From contig JBLWWH010000008.1 in assembly GCA_048268105.1 (NCBI GenBank), positions 59,700 to 123,699 of the forward strand: 64,000 bases of DNA, in the 5' to 3' direction. The notes under the pieces are model-generated. The model did no database searches. It saw only the letters and a list, made by a program, of their open reading frames with translations, and was not told the origin of the DNA. A program made the position numbers and the translations under genes. Source of the stretch: Profundicola sp048268105 (lineage in GTDB: Bacteria > Bacteroidota > Bacteroidia > Flavobacteriales > Weeksellaceae). Shown here piece after piece: positions 34,378-44,345 of this stretch (position 1 is the first letter of the stretch; every line of letters begins with the position of its first letter).

Positions 34378-35115
34378 TTAAGATTTATTTGTTTTTGAAG
34401 CTCCTGCCAAACGCCTTCTAATTTCCTTCATTTCAGCAGGCGTTAATTCTCTATATTTACCTAGCGGAACATCTAATTCAATGTTCATAATTCGGTATCG
34501 CTCTAGCTTTACCACTTTATTTCCACAATATTCAGTCATACGACGAATTTGTCGATTTAAACCTTGCGTTAAAATTATTCTGAATTTCTTTTCACCTAAT
34601 TGCTCTACAAAACACTTTTTGGTAATAGTATCCAAAATCGGAACACCATTAGACATTTTATTGATGAACTTTTGATTAATCGGTTCTTTGGTGTAAACCA
34701 TATATTCCTTTTCGTTTTCATTATCCGAACGTAAAATCTGGTTTACAATATCACCGTCACTTGTCATTAATATCAAGCCTTGGCTATCCTTGTCAAGTCT
34801 TCCGATAGGGAAAATTCTCTCGGGATAATTTATATAATCTACGATATTATTTTTCTCTCTTCGCGTATCAGTTGTGCAAACAATACCACGAGGTTTATTG
34901 AATGCTAAATAAACATGCTGAACTTCATCATTTGGCGTAATTAACTTTCCATCTAACCTTACTTCATCATTATGCGAAACCTTGCTTCCCATCTCTGCTT
35001 TCACGCCATTAATGGTCACACGCCCTTCTTGAACAAATTTATCGGCTGCTCGACGAGAAGAATGCCCAACTTCGCTGAAAAACTTATTGATTCGAACTAA
35101 TTTATTTTCTTCCAT
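34378..35115 (-). CDS. rluF: RluF-type 23S rRNA pseudouridine synthase
   Basis: Isomerises a uridine in rRNA; RluF of E. coli modifies U2604. The 245-residue protein has an N-terminal S4 RNA-binding domain (INKFFSEVGHSSRRAADKFV), the YLAFNKPRGIVCTT segment, the catalytic Asp108 in GRLDKDSQG and the RluB/RluF closing motif GLNRQIRRMTEYCG. The C-terminal end is basic (RRRLAGASKTNKS). RluF is preferred over RsuA or RluB on the Cys-Gly-Asn motif region, but the exact target uridine is inferred. Confidence 0.87.
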   Translation of the reverse strand: MEENKLVRINKFFSEVGHSSRRAADKFVQEGRVTINGVKAEMGSKVSHNDEVRLDGKLITPNDEVQHVYLAFNKPRGIVCTTDTRREKNNIVDYINYPERIFPIGRLDKDSQGLILMTSDGDIVNQILRSDNENEKEYMVYTKEPINQKFINKMSNGVPILDTITKKCFVEQLGEKKFRIILTQGLNRQIRRMTEYCGNKVVKLERYRIMNIELDVPLGKYRELTPAEMKEIRRRLAGASKTNKS

Positions 35116-35362
35116 ACCTGAAAAATTACGCTGTTATTTTACCTTTAAATAATGATATATTCGGTTAAAATATATTCGCCGAAGTTAAGAAAAAACCAAC
35201 TAGTACAGAAAAACATGCGTTTTAAGTATGGATGCTAATCAGCCTTAATATTGAATCTCATATAACTTCCTGAATTTCTTTATTTAATGCTATATTTACT
35301 AAATATATTTTGAATGAATTTGCTTAATAAATTCGCAAAGTTTTCAAAGCTATAAAATAAGT

Positions 35363-36439
35363 ATGCAACCTAATCCAACCAATTTAAATTTAAATATCCC
35401 TACACCACAACAAATGGCTCCTGATCAAATGGCATTTAGACGTGGAGATGATGATAGTTTGGCTATTGAATATCTTGAGAATGGGAGTAGTGTATTAATA
35501 TACGACTATTATCATGATGGGATTTTGCTTTTGAAAAGCATACATGAGTATTTGAAGAAAAAGCTTCCAAATAAAACTTTTGCTGAACAAAGAATTTACA
35601 GATCTAACTACCAGCGCTTATCCAATTTACTTTTAATTGAAATTAAAAATTCTAAATTAAATGTAAGAAAAGCGCCAGAAATAGGTTGGTTAGAAAAGTT
35701 TTATCCTAATCAATCCAACTTTTTACTTTCTTTTCCACAGGTGCAAGGACTAAATAGTTCTTGGCAGTGGTATAAAAATGGAATTCAACTTCCTGTATTA
35801 AAACAGAAAATACATCCTTTTTATGGTGTTTATTTTCCGACAAGATTTGAACATTTACAATTGTTTGATGATTGGCTTAAAAACTACAAAGGACCTAAGA
35901 AATCGGCTATAGATGTAGGCGTTGGTTGTGGTGCTTTATCGCTACAAATGCTTCAAGCTGGTTTTGAAAATGTATTTGCAACAGATATTAATCCTAATGC
36001 CTTATATGGATTGCAAGAAGTGATTGAACGTCAAAATTTGCAAGAAAAGTTTCATTTAGACTTTGCTAATTTATTCGGACAATGGGAAGAACCTACAGAA
36101 TTAATTGTATTTAATCCGCCATGGTTGCCAGCTCCATTTGACTTGGACGGGATTGACGAGGCCATTTATTATAATCAAAGTTTATTTCCCAATTTTTTTA
36201 AAGAGGCAAGCAAACGTTTATTGCCTAATGGGAAATTAGTTTTAATTTTCTCCAATTTAGCAAAGATAACTAAAGTTTCCTCATCTCATCCAATTTTAGA
36301 AGAAATCGAGAATGGAAGTAGATTTGAGCTCGTTAAATGTGATACAAAAACTGTAAAGACAGCTTCTAGCAAAACAAAACGCAATGCGCATTGGCGCGCT
36401 GAAGAAAAGGTTGAGCTTTGGGAATTAAAACTTATTTAG
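35363..36439 (+). CDS. Class I SAM-dependent methyltransferase with NPPW motif
   Basis: The 358-residue protein has a Rossmann methyltransferase core from about residue 185: motif I AIDVGVGCGALSLQML, the acidic loop ATDINPNAL, and motif IV VFNPPWLPAPFD. NPP[YFW] is the active site of enzymes methylating planar nitrogen (adenine, glutamine, guanine-N), such as PrmC or RlmG/RsmC. The N-terminal ~180 residues (with FYGVYFPTRFEHLQLFDDWL just before the core) recall the substrate-recognition half of such enzymes. Substrate not determined. The stop overlaps the end of the converging MFS gene by 4 bp. Confidence 0.78.
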   Translation: MQPNPTNLNLNIPTPQQMAPDQMAFRRGDDDSLAIEYLENGSSVLIYDYYHDGILLLKSIHEYLKKKLPNKTFAEQRIYRSNYQRLSNLLLIEIKNSKLNVRKAPEIGWLEKFYPNQSNFLLSFPQVQGLNSSWQWYKNGIQLPVLKQKIHPFYGVYFPTRFEHLQLFDDWLKNYKGPKKSAIDVGVGCGALSLQMLQAGFENVFATDINPNALYGLQEVIERQNLQEKFHLDFANLFGQWEEPTELIVFNPPWLPAPFDLDGIDEAIYYNQSLFPNFFKEASKRLLPNGKLVLIFSNLAKITKVSSSHPILEEIENGSRFELVKCDTKTVKTASSKTKRNAHWRAEEKVELWELKLI

Positions 36440-37626
36440 CGACCAACCTTTCCCGGTTTTCCAGCTTGTAATCCCATGTAGAGTTTAACGACAGCTACCA
36501 TCATCAAAAAGAACAGAGGATAATTCCAAGATTCAAATAAATCAAAAATACTTCCAATTAGAATCGGACCGGTAGCTGCAATGAAATAGCCAACAGATTG
36601 CGCCATCCCGGAGAGTTCTGTGGCAGTTTCGGTGTCGCGCGCGCGCAAAACCAAGAATAAGAGAGCCAATCCAAAACATCCACCTAAAACATAGCCAATC
36701 ATCGAGATCCAAAGCCATTGCAACCCAAATTGAGGAAGCAATAAGCCAATGATGCTTATAACCTCAACGGCGACCAAAAATATTACTAAGGACTGTTGAT
36801 TCGATCGCTTACCTGCAATAAATGGAATGGTTAAAGAGCCTAGAATCCCCGTAGCTTGTGATAAGGAGAGCATCCATCCTGCCGATTCATGATCGTAACC
36901 TCGACTGATTAATAAGTCGGGTAGCCATGCTAGAATAACATAAAATGTAAAAGATTGCAATCCCATAAACATGGCGACATTCCAAGCCAGGCGTTGGCCT
37001 AACATGTTTTTAATTGCTTGAATAGGATTTCTATTGGATTTAACTCTTTTCAAACGCCAAAGTTGTGGTGTCCAAAGTAGTAAAGCTAAAAATGAAACAA
37101 TCGCCCATACTTGTAGAGAACCTTGCCAATTAAGTTGAAAATCTCTTGCCAAGGGTACACTAATTCCTGCTGCAAGTGCAGCGCCAATTCCCATCATTCC
37201 CGAGTATAAACTCGTGATTAAACCCGCCTTGTTGGGGAAGTTTTGTTTGGTGAGAGAGGGGAGGAGTACATTACCAAAAGCTATCGCTATTCCTAATAAA
37301 AATGTTCCTATGTATGCGGCAGGAAGCCAATCTAGAGAACGGATTATAATTCCTGTGGTCAATAGAATTAAAGCAAAAAATAATACGCGTCCGATACCTA
37401 ATTTTTTGGTGAAAAATGCGGCCGTAATTGACACGAAACAAAAGGCAGCCAATGGCAGCGTGGTCAACAGACCCAACATAAAATTACTCAAGCCAGTGGC
37501 TTCTCTAATGTCATCTACCAATGGCCCAAGACTAGCCAAAGCAGGTCTTAAGTTAAATGCAATTAATAGAATTCCAGCGAGTAGAAGCGCTGTGTTTCTT
37601 TTATTTGATTGTATGTTCTGTTCCAA
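36436..37626 (-). CDS. MFS transporter, CynX/NimT-like
   Basis: A 396-residue major facilitator with 12 predicted helices. The N-terminus LLLAGILLIAFNLRPALASLGPLVDDIR, with the Asn-Leu-Arg-Pro in the first helix, is the signature of the CynX/NimT cyanate/2-nitroimidazole family. Substrates in this family are small anions or aromatics; the substrate here is unknown. A terminator lies upstream, so it has its own promoter. A (GC)n run (CGCGCGCGC) at about 36640-36648 is the only GC-rich oddity and is inside the coding frame. Confidence 0.86.
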   Translation of the reverse strand: MEQNIQSNKRNTALLLAGILLIAFNLRPALASLGPLVDDIREATGLSNFMLGLLTTLPLAAFCFVSITAAFFTKKLGIGRVLFFALILLTTGIIIRSLDWLPAAYIGTFLLGIAIAFGNVLLPSLTKQNFPNKAGLITSLYSGMMGIGAALAAGISVPLARDFQLNWQGSLQVWAIVSFLALLLWTPQLWRLKRVKSNRNPIQAIKNMLGQRLAWNVAMFMGLQSFTFYVILAWLPDLLISRGYDHESAGWMLSLSQATGILGSLTIPFIAGKRSNQQSLVIFLVAVEVISIIGLLLPQFGLQWLWISMIGYVLGGCFGLALLFLVLRARDTETATELSGMAQSVGYFIAATGPILIGSIFDLFESWNYPLFFLMMVAVVKLYMGLQAGKPGKVGR

Positions 37627-37647
37627 TGTTAAAGTTTAAATAACTAG

Positions 37648-37695
37648 AAAAAAATTAAACCATACCTTTTAAAGTATGGTTTAAATTTTTTTTTT
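37648..37695. terminator. Bidirectional intrinsic terminator between the MFS and Fe-S genes
   Basis: A perfect 11-bp stem (TTAAACCATAC/GTATGGTTTAA) with an 8-nt loop is flanked by A7 and T10 runs. It ends the mlaD-FeS transcript before the MFS gene. Confidence 0.9.
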
Positions 37696-37710
37696 AAATC
37701 TTATTTACAT

Positions 37711-39045
37711 TTAAGCTTCTTCTGCCCAATTCAAACGATCTGAATTGTTGAACTGCCACGGTGCACCGTTGTTTTCAACGTTTTGCATCATTAAGTTTAA
37801 TTCCATAGGTGCAGCAGATTCTTCCATTACTAAATATCTACGAATATCCATAATGATAGATAATGGATCGATGTTTACAGGACATGCTTGAACACAAGCA
37901 TTACAAGAAGTACAAGCCCAAATTTCTTCTGCAGAGATATAATCCCCAATTAATTTTTTTCCGTCGTCTACATATTTTCCGTTATTCTTGTCGATGTTAG
38001 CACCTACATCTTCTAAACGATCTCTCGTATCCATCATAATCTTACGCGGAGAAAGCTTTTTACCCGTTAAATTCGCAGGACATTCAGAAGTACAACGACC
38101 ACATTCAGTACAAGTATAAGCATTAAGTAACTGAACTTTATTTAAGTCAAAGACATCTTTGGCTCCGAAAGTTTCAGGCTCAGTCATTTCTGTACCTGGT
38201 GCTGGCGCTGCAAAAGGATCAGCATTTGGATCCATCATTAATTTAACCTCTGAAGTAACACTCGCTAAGTTATCTAACTCACCTTTTGGTTGCAATTTCG
38301 CAAACCAAACATTTGGGAAGGCCGATAAAATATGAAAGTGTTTTGAATAATATAAATAGTTTAAGAAGAATAAAACTCCTAAAATGTGCATCCACCAGAA
38401 AACTCTTTCCATCACCTGAAGTGTTCCAATTCCAAAAGAATCAAAGAAGAAAAATAAATTCTTAGAAACAGGGAAAGCACCTGCCAATGCTACATCTTGT
38501 TTAGCATGTGCGTAGTAATCTGCGGCATTCATCCCAAGGAATAAAACCATTAAAGCAAATTCGATGTATAGAATATAGTTGGCATCGTTTTTAGGCCAGC
38601 CTTTCATTTCTGGCTTCCAAAAACGTTGAAGTTTGTGTATATTTCTTCTTACCCAAAATGCTCCAACCGCAATGATAACCAAGAGTGCTAAGATTTCGAA
38701 AGAACCGATTAAGAAATCATAAAATCCACCTAAAAATGAGAAGATACGATGTGTGCCGAATAAACCATCGATGATGATTTCTAACATTTCTAAGTTGATG
38801 ATAATAAAACCAACATATACCAAAATGTGTAATAAACCAGCAATAGGTCTAACCACCATTTTGCTTTGTCCTAGAGCAACGCGTGCCATTAGAGCCCATC
38901 TAGATTCAGGATTATCTGTTCTATCGATAGGTCTACCGAGATTAATATTTCTAAAAATCTTTCTTACGTTATAAATAAAAAATCCAACACCGCTAATTAA
39001 TGCGATGAGAAAAAACATTTGTGATAGATGGGTTAGACTTGTCAT
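37711..39045 (-). CDS. Membrane Fe-S oxidoreductase, HdrD/heterodisulfide-reductase-like
   Basis: A 444-residue protein with about five N-terminal membrane helices resembling a heme-b cytochrome (residues 8-260) and a cytosolic domain carrying two [4Fe-4S] clusters of the CxxCxxCxxxCP type: CTECGRCTSECPAN and CTSCNACVQACPVN. In Bacteroidetes the gene is normally followed by a CCG-domain (HdrB-like) partner that completes the reductase; here a terminator and an MFS gene come next and no partner is present. The start overlaps mlaD by 4 bp (ATGA). Confidence 0.83.
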   Translation of the reverse strand: MTSLTHLSQMFFLIALISGVGFFIYNVRKIFRNINLGRPIDRTDNPESRWALMARVALGQSKMVVRPIAGLLHILVYVGFIIINLEMLEIIIDGLFGTHRIFSFLGGFYDFLIGSFEILALLVIIAVGAFWVRRNIHKLQRFWKPEMKGWPKNDANYILYIEFALMVLFLGMNAADYYAHAKQDVALAGAFPVSKNLFFFFDSFGIGTLQVMERVFWWMHILGVLFFLNYLYYSKHFHILSAFPNVWFAKLQPKGELDNLASVTSEVKLMMDPNADPFAAPAPGTEMTEPETFGAKDVFDLNKVQLLNAYTCTECGRCTSECPANLTGKKLSPRKIMMDTRDRLEDVGANIDKNNGKYVDDGKKLIGDYISAEEIWACTSCNACVQACPVNIDPLSIIMDIRRYLVMEESAAPMELNLMMQNVENNGAPWQFNNSDRLNWAEEA

Positions 39046-40073
39046 GGTTCTATTTCTACGTTAACTGAAGTTTCACTATTCTCTTCTTTAACCTCTACTT
39101 TTTTAGGTTCCTTGTATTTTTTGCCGAATACAGAAAATTGAACATATCGATCTGGACGTTCCTTGAGGTCACTCATTAATAAATTTAGATTTTCGGCTGT
39201 ACTATTAAGATTATTATACAAATGAGGATCATTAATGATTTTGTTTAATGTTCCTTCAGAAGATTCAATTCGTTTTAAAGTTGAACTAAGAGCTGTGGTT
39301 GCTTCATTAATTTCATTTAAAGTTTTCTCGAGATTAGCATCATTAATTTTATCTGCCACTTTGCCGTATTTCTCGATCGTAGTGTTAGAAGTTCTGACCA
39401 ATTTCCGAGAGTCTTGCGTCAAACCTTCAATACTTTTATTAGCGTTAGATAGCAAAACATCGGTATTATCGGAGGTTCGCTTCAATGAATTAGCTGTTTG
39501 ACCCATAGCATAAATGGTGGCGTCTAATTGCCTTAAAACTGATTTCAAACTCTGATTGGTCTCTTCATCGGCCAAAGATCCAAAACGATCTAAAGCTGAG
39601 TTTAAGGTAACCAATACGCTATCAATTCTATTTTGTGTAGGCGCTAATTTGTTCGATAACATGGTCATTAAAGATTGATTATTCGCCGATACTAGCGTAT
39701 CACCACTTTTTGCTAATCTTCCATCATAGCTAAGATTTAATTTGATCATCTTACCTGCCATTAAACCTGGCTCGTAAATTTCAGCTACAGAATTAACGGT
39801 AAAATCTAGATCTTGTTCTATGACCATCTTAACAATAAAGTAAATGCTGTCATTACCTTCTTTGATGATAATATCCTCTACACGACCTACTTTTAAACCA
39901 TTCACATTCACAGGCTTAGTAGGTAGCAGGCCATCAACATCGTGATAAGTGGCATAGACCACCTTTCCAGAGGTGAACAAATTTTCACCTTGCAAAAATT
40001 TGAACAACCAATAAAAGGCGACAATCGATAAAATCGCTACTACACCTATTTTAAGTTCTTTAGATATTTTCAA
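39042..40073 (-). CDS. MlaD/MCE family lipid-transport substrate-binding protein
   Basis: An N-terminal membrane anchor (about 8-26) and one MCE domain (about residues 40-115, YHDVDGLLPTKPVNVNGLKVGRVEDI) followed by a long helical, low-complexity region. MlaD proteins form rings that carry phospholipids between inner and outer membranes, with the MlaEF permease/ATPase, whose genes are not in the window. The C-terminus is Glu/Val-rich. 343 residues is typical for the bacteroidete version. It translates into the Fe-S gene by ATGA overlap. Confidence 0.87.
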   Translation of the reverse strand: MKISKELKIGVVAILSIVAFYWLFKFLQGENLFTSGKVVYATYHDVDGLLPTKPVNVNGLKVGRVEDIIIKEGNDSIYFIVKMVIEQDLDFTVNSVAEIYEPGLMAGKMIKLNLSYDGRLAKSGDTLVSANNQSLMTMLSNKLAPTQNRIDSVLVTLNSALDRFGSLADEETNQSLKSVLRQLDATIYAMGQTANSLKRTSDNTDVLLSNANKSIEGLTQDSRKLVRTSNTTIEKYGKVADKINDANLEKTLNEINEATTALSSTLKRIESSEGTLNKIINDPHLYNNLNSTAENLNLLMSDLKERPDRYVQFSVFGKKYKEPKKVEVKEENSETSVNVEIEP

Positions 40074-40246
40074 ACGTTAGTATTTATATAAACAAATATA
40101 ATTAATTTAATATGACTCAAGAATTATAATTTCAATATCTTGAGCATTACACCACAATTATATAATTTAGGTTCATTCAAAATAAATGACCTAATGCATA
40201 AAGGTTTCAGGTATTAATTTAATTTCAGCAAATGAAAGTGCTAGAG

Positions 40247-41635
40247 TTATTCCTTTTTACCTTCTTTAAAACGAACTATAAAAGCATCAGCAAAGCCTCT
40301 ATTTTTGATATTTGGAAGGTCTCTTCTCGCTTCATTTTCTGTCTTGTACCAGCCATAGAAATACTTATATAAACCATTGTCTACAAGTTTATCCACAGGT
40401 TTTACGCCTTTCATTTGTGGAGCATGAGCATCATAATTTCGTTGGGAAGTCAAGATTTGAATTCTATAACCATCTGTCGGAGTTTTGTCCGTTTTGTCGG
40501 CTATCTTTTCGTTAACTTGTTTATCGCCACTGTCTTTTTTGGTGTCAATTTCTACCACAAAAGCATCGGGAAATCCAGCTCTTTTTACCCTTTGTAAATT
40601 ACGATCGCGTTGCGAAGCTAAAGAAGTTGGACCAAAATAATATTTATAAAGCTTTCCTTCTTTTAAGATTTCACTTGGCGTGATTCCTTTTAACTGTGGT
40701 GCTGTGGCTCTATACTTTCTTGAAGAGGTTAAGAATTGAATCTTAAACAATTTACCAGGAACTGGTTTTTCTACTTCTTTTTTGGCAGTTTCCTTTTTAG
40801 AAGAAGTTTTAGGTGCCTTTTCGCTTATTGGATTACCACGTTTAATGTCCCACTCGGTTTTATATTCTTTGAAAGCATTAAAAATAGATTCAGCCGTTTT
40901 TTTCTGACCATCTGCAGAGGCCAAATACGTTCCTTCTTCTGGGTTCGTAATAAAGCCCAGCTCAATTAAAACCGAAGGCGTTGCTGTGCGCCATAAAACT
41001 AAGAATCCTGCCTGTTTTACACCACGACTTTTTCTTTTGTCTTTGTTTACAAAGTTTTTCTCAACTTTTTCTGCGAATTTTAAACTATTATCTAAATAGA
41101 TATTTTGCATTAAAGTTAATCCAATCACAGATTCTGGCGATGTAGGGTCAAAGCCTTCATATCGCTCTTCATGATTTTCCTCTAGTAGAATTACGGAGTT
41201 CTCTTTTTTAACAATATTAAAATTAGCACTAGATCTATGGTCTTCTGTTCCTAAAACAAAAGTTTCTGAACCAAATGCGCCAGGTCTTGCAGAATTACAA
41301 TGAATAGAGATAAAAAAGTCTGCATCTGCCTTATTGGCAATATTTGCGCGCTCATGTAACTCCAAAAATCGGTCGTCGCGACGCGTATAAATTACGTCTA
41401 CTTCGTTTTTGTAGTGATCTTCTATTAATTTACCTAACCTTTGGGTAACTTCTAGGTTAATTACTTTTTCGTTTTTTACTACACCTTTCGCTCCTGGATC
41501 ATGACCGCCATGCCCTGCATCTAATACCAATACAAACTTATCGTTCTTCTTTTGTGCATAGAAAGTTTGCTGCATTCCTATGAAAAGTAAAAAGAAAATA
41601 ATGAGTTTGATGTTAATATCCGTTATTCTATTCAT
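40247..41635 (-). CDS. N-acetylmuramoyl-L-alanine amidase with two SPOR-like repeats
   Basis: Secreted amidase_3 (AmiC type) that cleaves the amide between MurNAc and the stem peptide. The catalytic domain (about 30-260) has VLDAGHGGHDPGAKG, ISIHCNS and VLIELGFITNPEEG, giving the zinc His/Glu set. Two ~75-residue repeats follow (about 290-365 and 385-455), each with FKIQFLTS or YRIQILTS, a LYKYYFG turn and an AFVV/AFIV strand, consistent with SPOR-like peptidoglycan-binding domains. A Lys/Pro/Glu-rich linker separates the parts. Divergent from lptD. Confidence 0.88.
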   Translation of the reverse strand: MNRITDINIKLIIFFLLFIGMQQTFYAQKKNDKFVLVLDAGHGGHDPGAKGVVKNEKVINLEVTQRLGKLIEDHYKNEVDVIYTRRDDRFLELHERANIANKADADFFISIHCNSARPGAFGSETFVLGTEDHRSSANFNIVKKENSVILLEENHEERYEGFDPTSPESVIGLTLMQNIYLDNSLKFAEKVEKNFVNKDKRKSRGVKQAGFLVLWRTATPSVLIELGFITNPEEGTYLASADGQKKTAESIFNAFKEYKTEWDIKRGNPISEKAPKTSSKKETAKKEVEKPVPGKLFKIQFLTSSRKYRATAPQLKGITPSEILKEGKLYKYYFGPTSLASQRDRNLQRVKRAGFPDAFVVEIDTKKDSGDKQVNEKIADKTDKTPTDGYRIQILTSQRNYDAHAPQMKGVKPVDKLVDNGLYKYFYGWYKTENEARRDLPNIKNRGFADAFIVRFKEGKKE

Positions 41636-41654
41636 TATGGGAGTAAATTTTTAT

Positions 41655-41662
41655 TATTTTTG
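41655..41662 (+). promoter_or_regulatory. -7 promoter element of lptD
   Basis: TATTTTTG fits TAnnTTTG, 34 bp before the TTG start at 41697. Confidence 0.5.
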
Positions 41663-41677
41663 ACGCTTCAATCATTG

Positions 41678-41685
41678 CAAAATTA
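41678..41685 (-). promoter_or_regulatory. -7 promoter element of the amidase gene
   Basis: On the minus strand TAATTTTG fits TAnnTTTG, 42 bp before the amidase ATG. With the lptD element it forms an overlapping divergent promoter pair in a 61-bp gap. Confidence 0.5.
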
Positions 41686-41696
41686 AGCATTGTAAT

Positions 41697-44333
41697 TTGG
41701 CATTTAACGATTTTTATATCAGCATTCGTATATTTTTTCTACTATTTTTCAACATTGTGCTTGCACAAGTTGAGACGATCGATACCTCTGTATCCAAAAA
41801 TGATACCGTTGCAGTAATTCAACCGATAGTGAAAACCGATGTTGATGCTGCCAATGATACGGTAAAAAAAGAAAGATTGCAAGGCATTTTAGATTATGAT
41901 TCTTATGACCAATACCACGATTACAAAAATCAGCATACTTACTTGGTTACAGATGCGGTAGTTAAATACCTCGACATGGAAATCCAGGCAGACTATATCG
42001 ATATCAATTGGAATACAGGTGATATTTATGCAGTTGGAAAAGAGGATTCTTTGGGGAACATAGTCGAGCCAAGTAGGTTTAGACAAGGAAATAAGGAAAT
42101 TGAATACAATAGTTTTAGCTTTAATATTAATACCAAAAGAGGTAAGGCTTTTAATGTAAGAACCGAAGAAAGTATGGGTTCAGATCAGGGTGTTGTGATT
42201 GCGGGTGTTGTTAAACAATATAATGACTCTGTTTCTGGAATGCGAAAGGTGGCGTACACCACAGACACTTACTTTATTCAACGAAAGGATTCTATTGCTG
42301 ATTATCACATGGAGGCCGAAATAGCAAAGTATATGCAAGGCGAGGATAAGAAAGTTGTGACAGGGCCAATTGTGATGAAAATTTATGAAGTCACAACCCC
42401 TTTAGCTCTGCCATTTGCCTTTTTACCTATGGGAGATAATCGAAGCGCAGGTATATTGTTACCTAGTTTTGGAGAAAGAGAAGAAGTTGGTTTCTATTTA
42501 CAAGGAGCTGGTTTCTATCTTCCGATTGGGGATTATATGGATATTTCTTTAACGGGAGATGTATATACTAGAGGAAGTTTGGGACTTCATGCCATGTCTC
42601 AGTATTTAAAAAGATATAGATTCTCGGGTAATTTTAGTTTTGACTGGGAAAAAAGAGTTAATGGAATCAAAGGTTTAGATGATTATAATAAATCCACCAA
42701 CTATAGATTAGCTTGGAGTCATAGACAAGACCCGAAAGCGAATCCGAATTTGATTTTTAGTGCGAATGTGAACTTTATGAGTTCAAAATTCTATCGCGAA
42801 GGGATTAGTAATTATGGTATATCCTCTGGGAATTATCTTCAGAACAACGTAAACTCGTCCATTTCGATTAATAAGAATTTCCCGAACTCTCCATTTAGTG
42901 CATCCTTGACAGTTTCTCATAGCCAAAACACAAATAATAATTCCGACCAACAAGGAAATGCTACTTTCCAATTACCGCAATTGACGGTGAACATGAGTAA
43001 TATTTATCCTTTTGCTCCGAAAGCTGGATCTAAGAAAGGTTTATGGCAGAGCATCGGGATGAACTATAATTTTAATTTACAAAACACACTGTACACCACA
43101 GAGGATGATTTATTTAGCTCGCGCATGTTTGATGATGCCAAAAACGGAGCAAGACATAATTTTAGTTTTAATACCGGAACGACCATCTTTAAATATTTCC
43201 CTCTAAGCTTTAATGCTGGATACGAAGAAGTATGGACTTTGCACACGATTCGCAAGCAGTACGATGATTTGTCTAATAGCGTCTTTGAAGAGCGTGTAAA
43301 TGGATTCGATTCCTATAGAACTTTTAATGTTGGAACTGGAATTAGTACAACACTTTATGGTCAAGCTAACTTTGGGACGGCAGATGATGATAAAATGATC
43401 AAAGCGATACGACATATGATTTCGCCTCGTGTTAGTTTTAATTATCGTCCAGATTTTAGTACAGACGAATGGGGATATTATGATGCTTTTATTAATGGCG
43501 AGGGAGAGGAGATTCGTTATTCTTACTTTGATGGCGGTATATATGGCGCTCCATCACAAGGTTTATCTCAGAGTATGAGTATTGGGATTAACAATAATCT
43601 AGAAATGAAGATTAGGAGCAAATCAGACTCAACTGGGATCGAAAAAATAAAGATATTTGAAAGTTTTAATATTTCAACCGGATATAACTTTGCGGCAGAT
43701 AGTCTTAAATTGAGTCCAATTAGTATCAACGGTAGAACCAGCTTATTTAAAAATAAAATGGGCATCAGCTTTAGAGCTACTGTTGATCCATATAAGAACT
43801 TAGTCAACGATGAGTTTCCTAATGGTAAACGTATCGATGAATTAGGCAAGTTTAGATTTACAACTATGGGGCTTAGGTTAAATTATAACTTAACAGACGC
43901 ATTGTTTGGAGATCGCCAAATGGATTATGAAAAACGTGGTAGAATACGTTATGAGGATTATTATTTTGACGATGACAATTATGCTCAATTTTTAACACCT
44001 TGGTCTTTATCGGTGGATTTAACACATACCAGAACAATGTCCTTAACGGATGAGATACGAAATACAACTTCGGTGGGATTACGTGGAAGTATTTCGCCTA
44101 CGCCACATTGGGCGTTTAGCGGAAGAACCTCTCTGGATGTTCAAGAAATGGATTTTGCTGGAACATACTTTACATTTTCGAGAGATCTCCGTAGTTTCGT
44201 AATAGATTTTAGTATGAATCCATTTGGACAATACAAAACCTGGAATTTCTTTATTGGTATTAAAGCAAACTTCTTGAGAGATGCTGTTAAATACGAAGAA
44301 AGAGAATTTAATTCAAGAACTAATACATTTTAG
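41697..44333 (+). CDS. lptD: LptD family LPS assembly outer-membrane protein
   Basis: Outer-membrane translocon component that inserts lipopolysaccharide. The 878-residue protein has a signal-like N-terminus (FFLLFFNIVLAQ), an OstA-like N-terminal domain (about 50-240: VVKYLDMEIQADYIDINW, KRGKAFNVRTEESMGSDQG) and a long C-terminal beta-barrel rich in aromatic strands (GAGFYLPIGDYMDISLTGDVYT and others), as in bacteroidete LptD. The likely start is TTG 41697; I see no upstream in-frame ATG. The cysteines that form LptD disulfides in E. coli are absent. Confidence 0.88.
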   Translation: MAFNDFYISIRIFFLLFFNIVLAQVETIDTSVSKNDTVAVIQPIVKTDVDAANDTVKKERLQGILDYDSYDQYHDYKNQHTYLVTDAVVKYLDMEIQADYIDINWNTGDIYAVGKEDSLGNIVEPSRFRQGNKEIEYNSFSFNINTKRGKAFNVRTEESMGSDQGVVIAGVVKQYNDSVSGMRKVAYTTDTYFIQRKDSIADYHMEAEIAKYMQGEDKKVVTGPIVMKIYEVTTPLALPFAFLPMGDNRSAGILLPSFGEREEVGFYLQGAGFYLPIGDYMDISLTGDVYTRGSLGLHAMSQYLKRYRFSGNFSFDWEKRVNGIKGLDDYNKSTNYRLAWSHRQDPKANPNLIFSANVNFMSSKFYREGISNYGISSGNYLQNNVNSSISINKNFPNSPFSASLTVSHSQNTNNNSDQQGNATFQLPQLTVNMSNIYPFAPKAGSKKGLWQSIGMNYNFNLQNTLYTTEDDLFSSRMFDDAKNGARHNFSFNTGTTIFKYFPLSFNAGYEEVWTLHTIRKQYDDLSNSVFEERVNGFDSYRTFNVGTGISTTLYGQANFGTADDDKMIKAIRHMISPRVSFNYRPDFSTDEWGYYDAFINGEGEEIRYSYFDGGIYGAPSQGLSQSMSIGINNNLEMKIRSKSDSTGIEKIKIFESFNISTGYNFAADSLKLSPISINGRTSLFKNKMGISFRATVDPYKNLVNDEFPNGKRIDELGKFRFTTMGLRLNYNLTDALFGDRQMDYEKRGRIRYEDYYFDDDNYAQFLTPWSLSVDLTHTRTMSLTDEIRNTTSVGLRGSISPTPHWAFSGRTSLDVQEMDFAGTYFTFSRDLRSFVIDFSMNPFGQYKTWNFFIGIKANFLRDAVKYEEREFNSRTNTF

Positions 44334-44345
44334 AAACAAAAGATT

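Noticed and set aside
36640..36648. CGCGCGCGC run as a sign of transferred DNA
   Set aside because: It is short, in frame inside the MFS gene, and the rest of the gene has the usual base composition.
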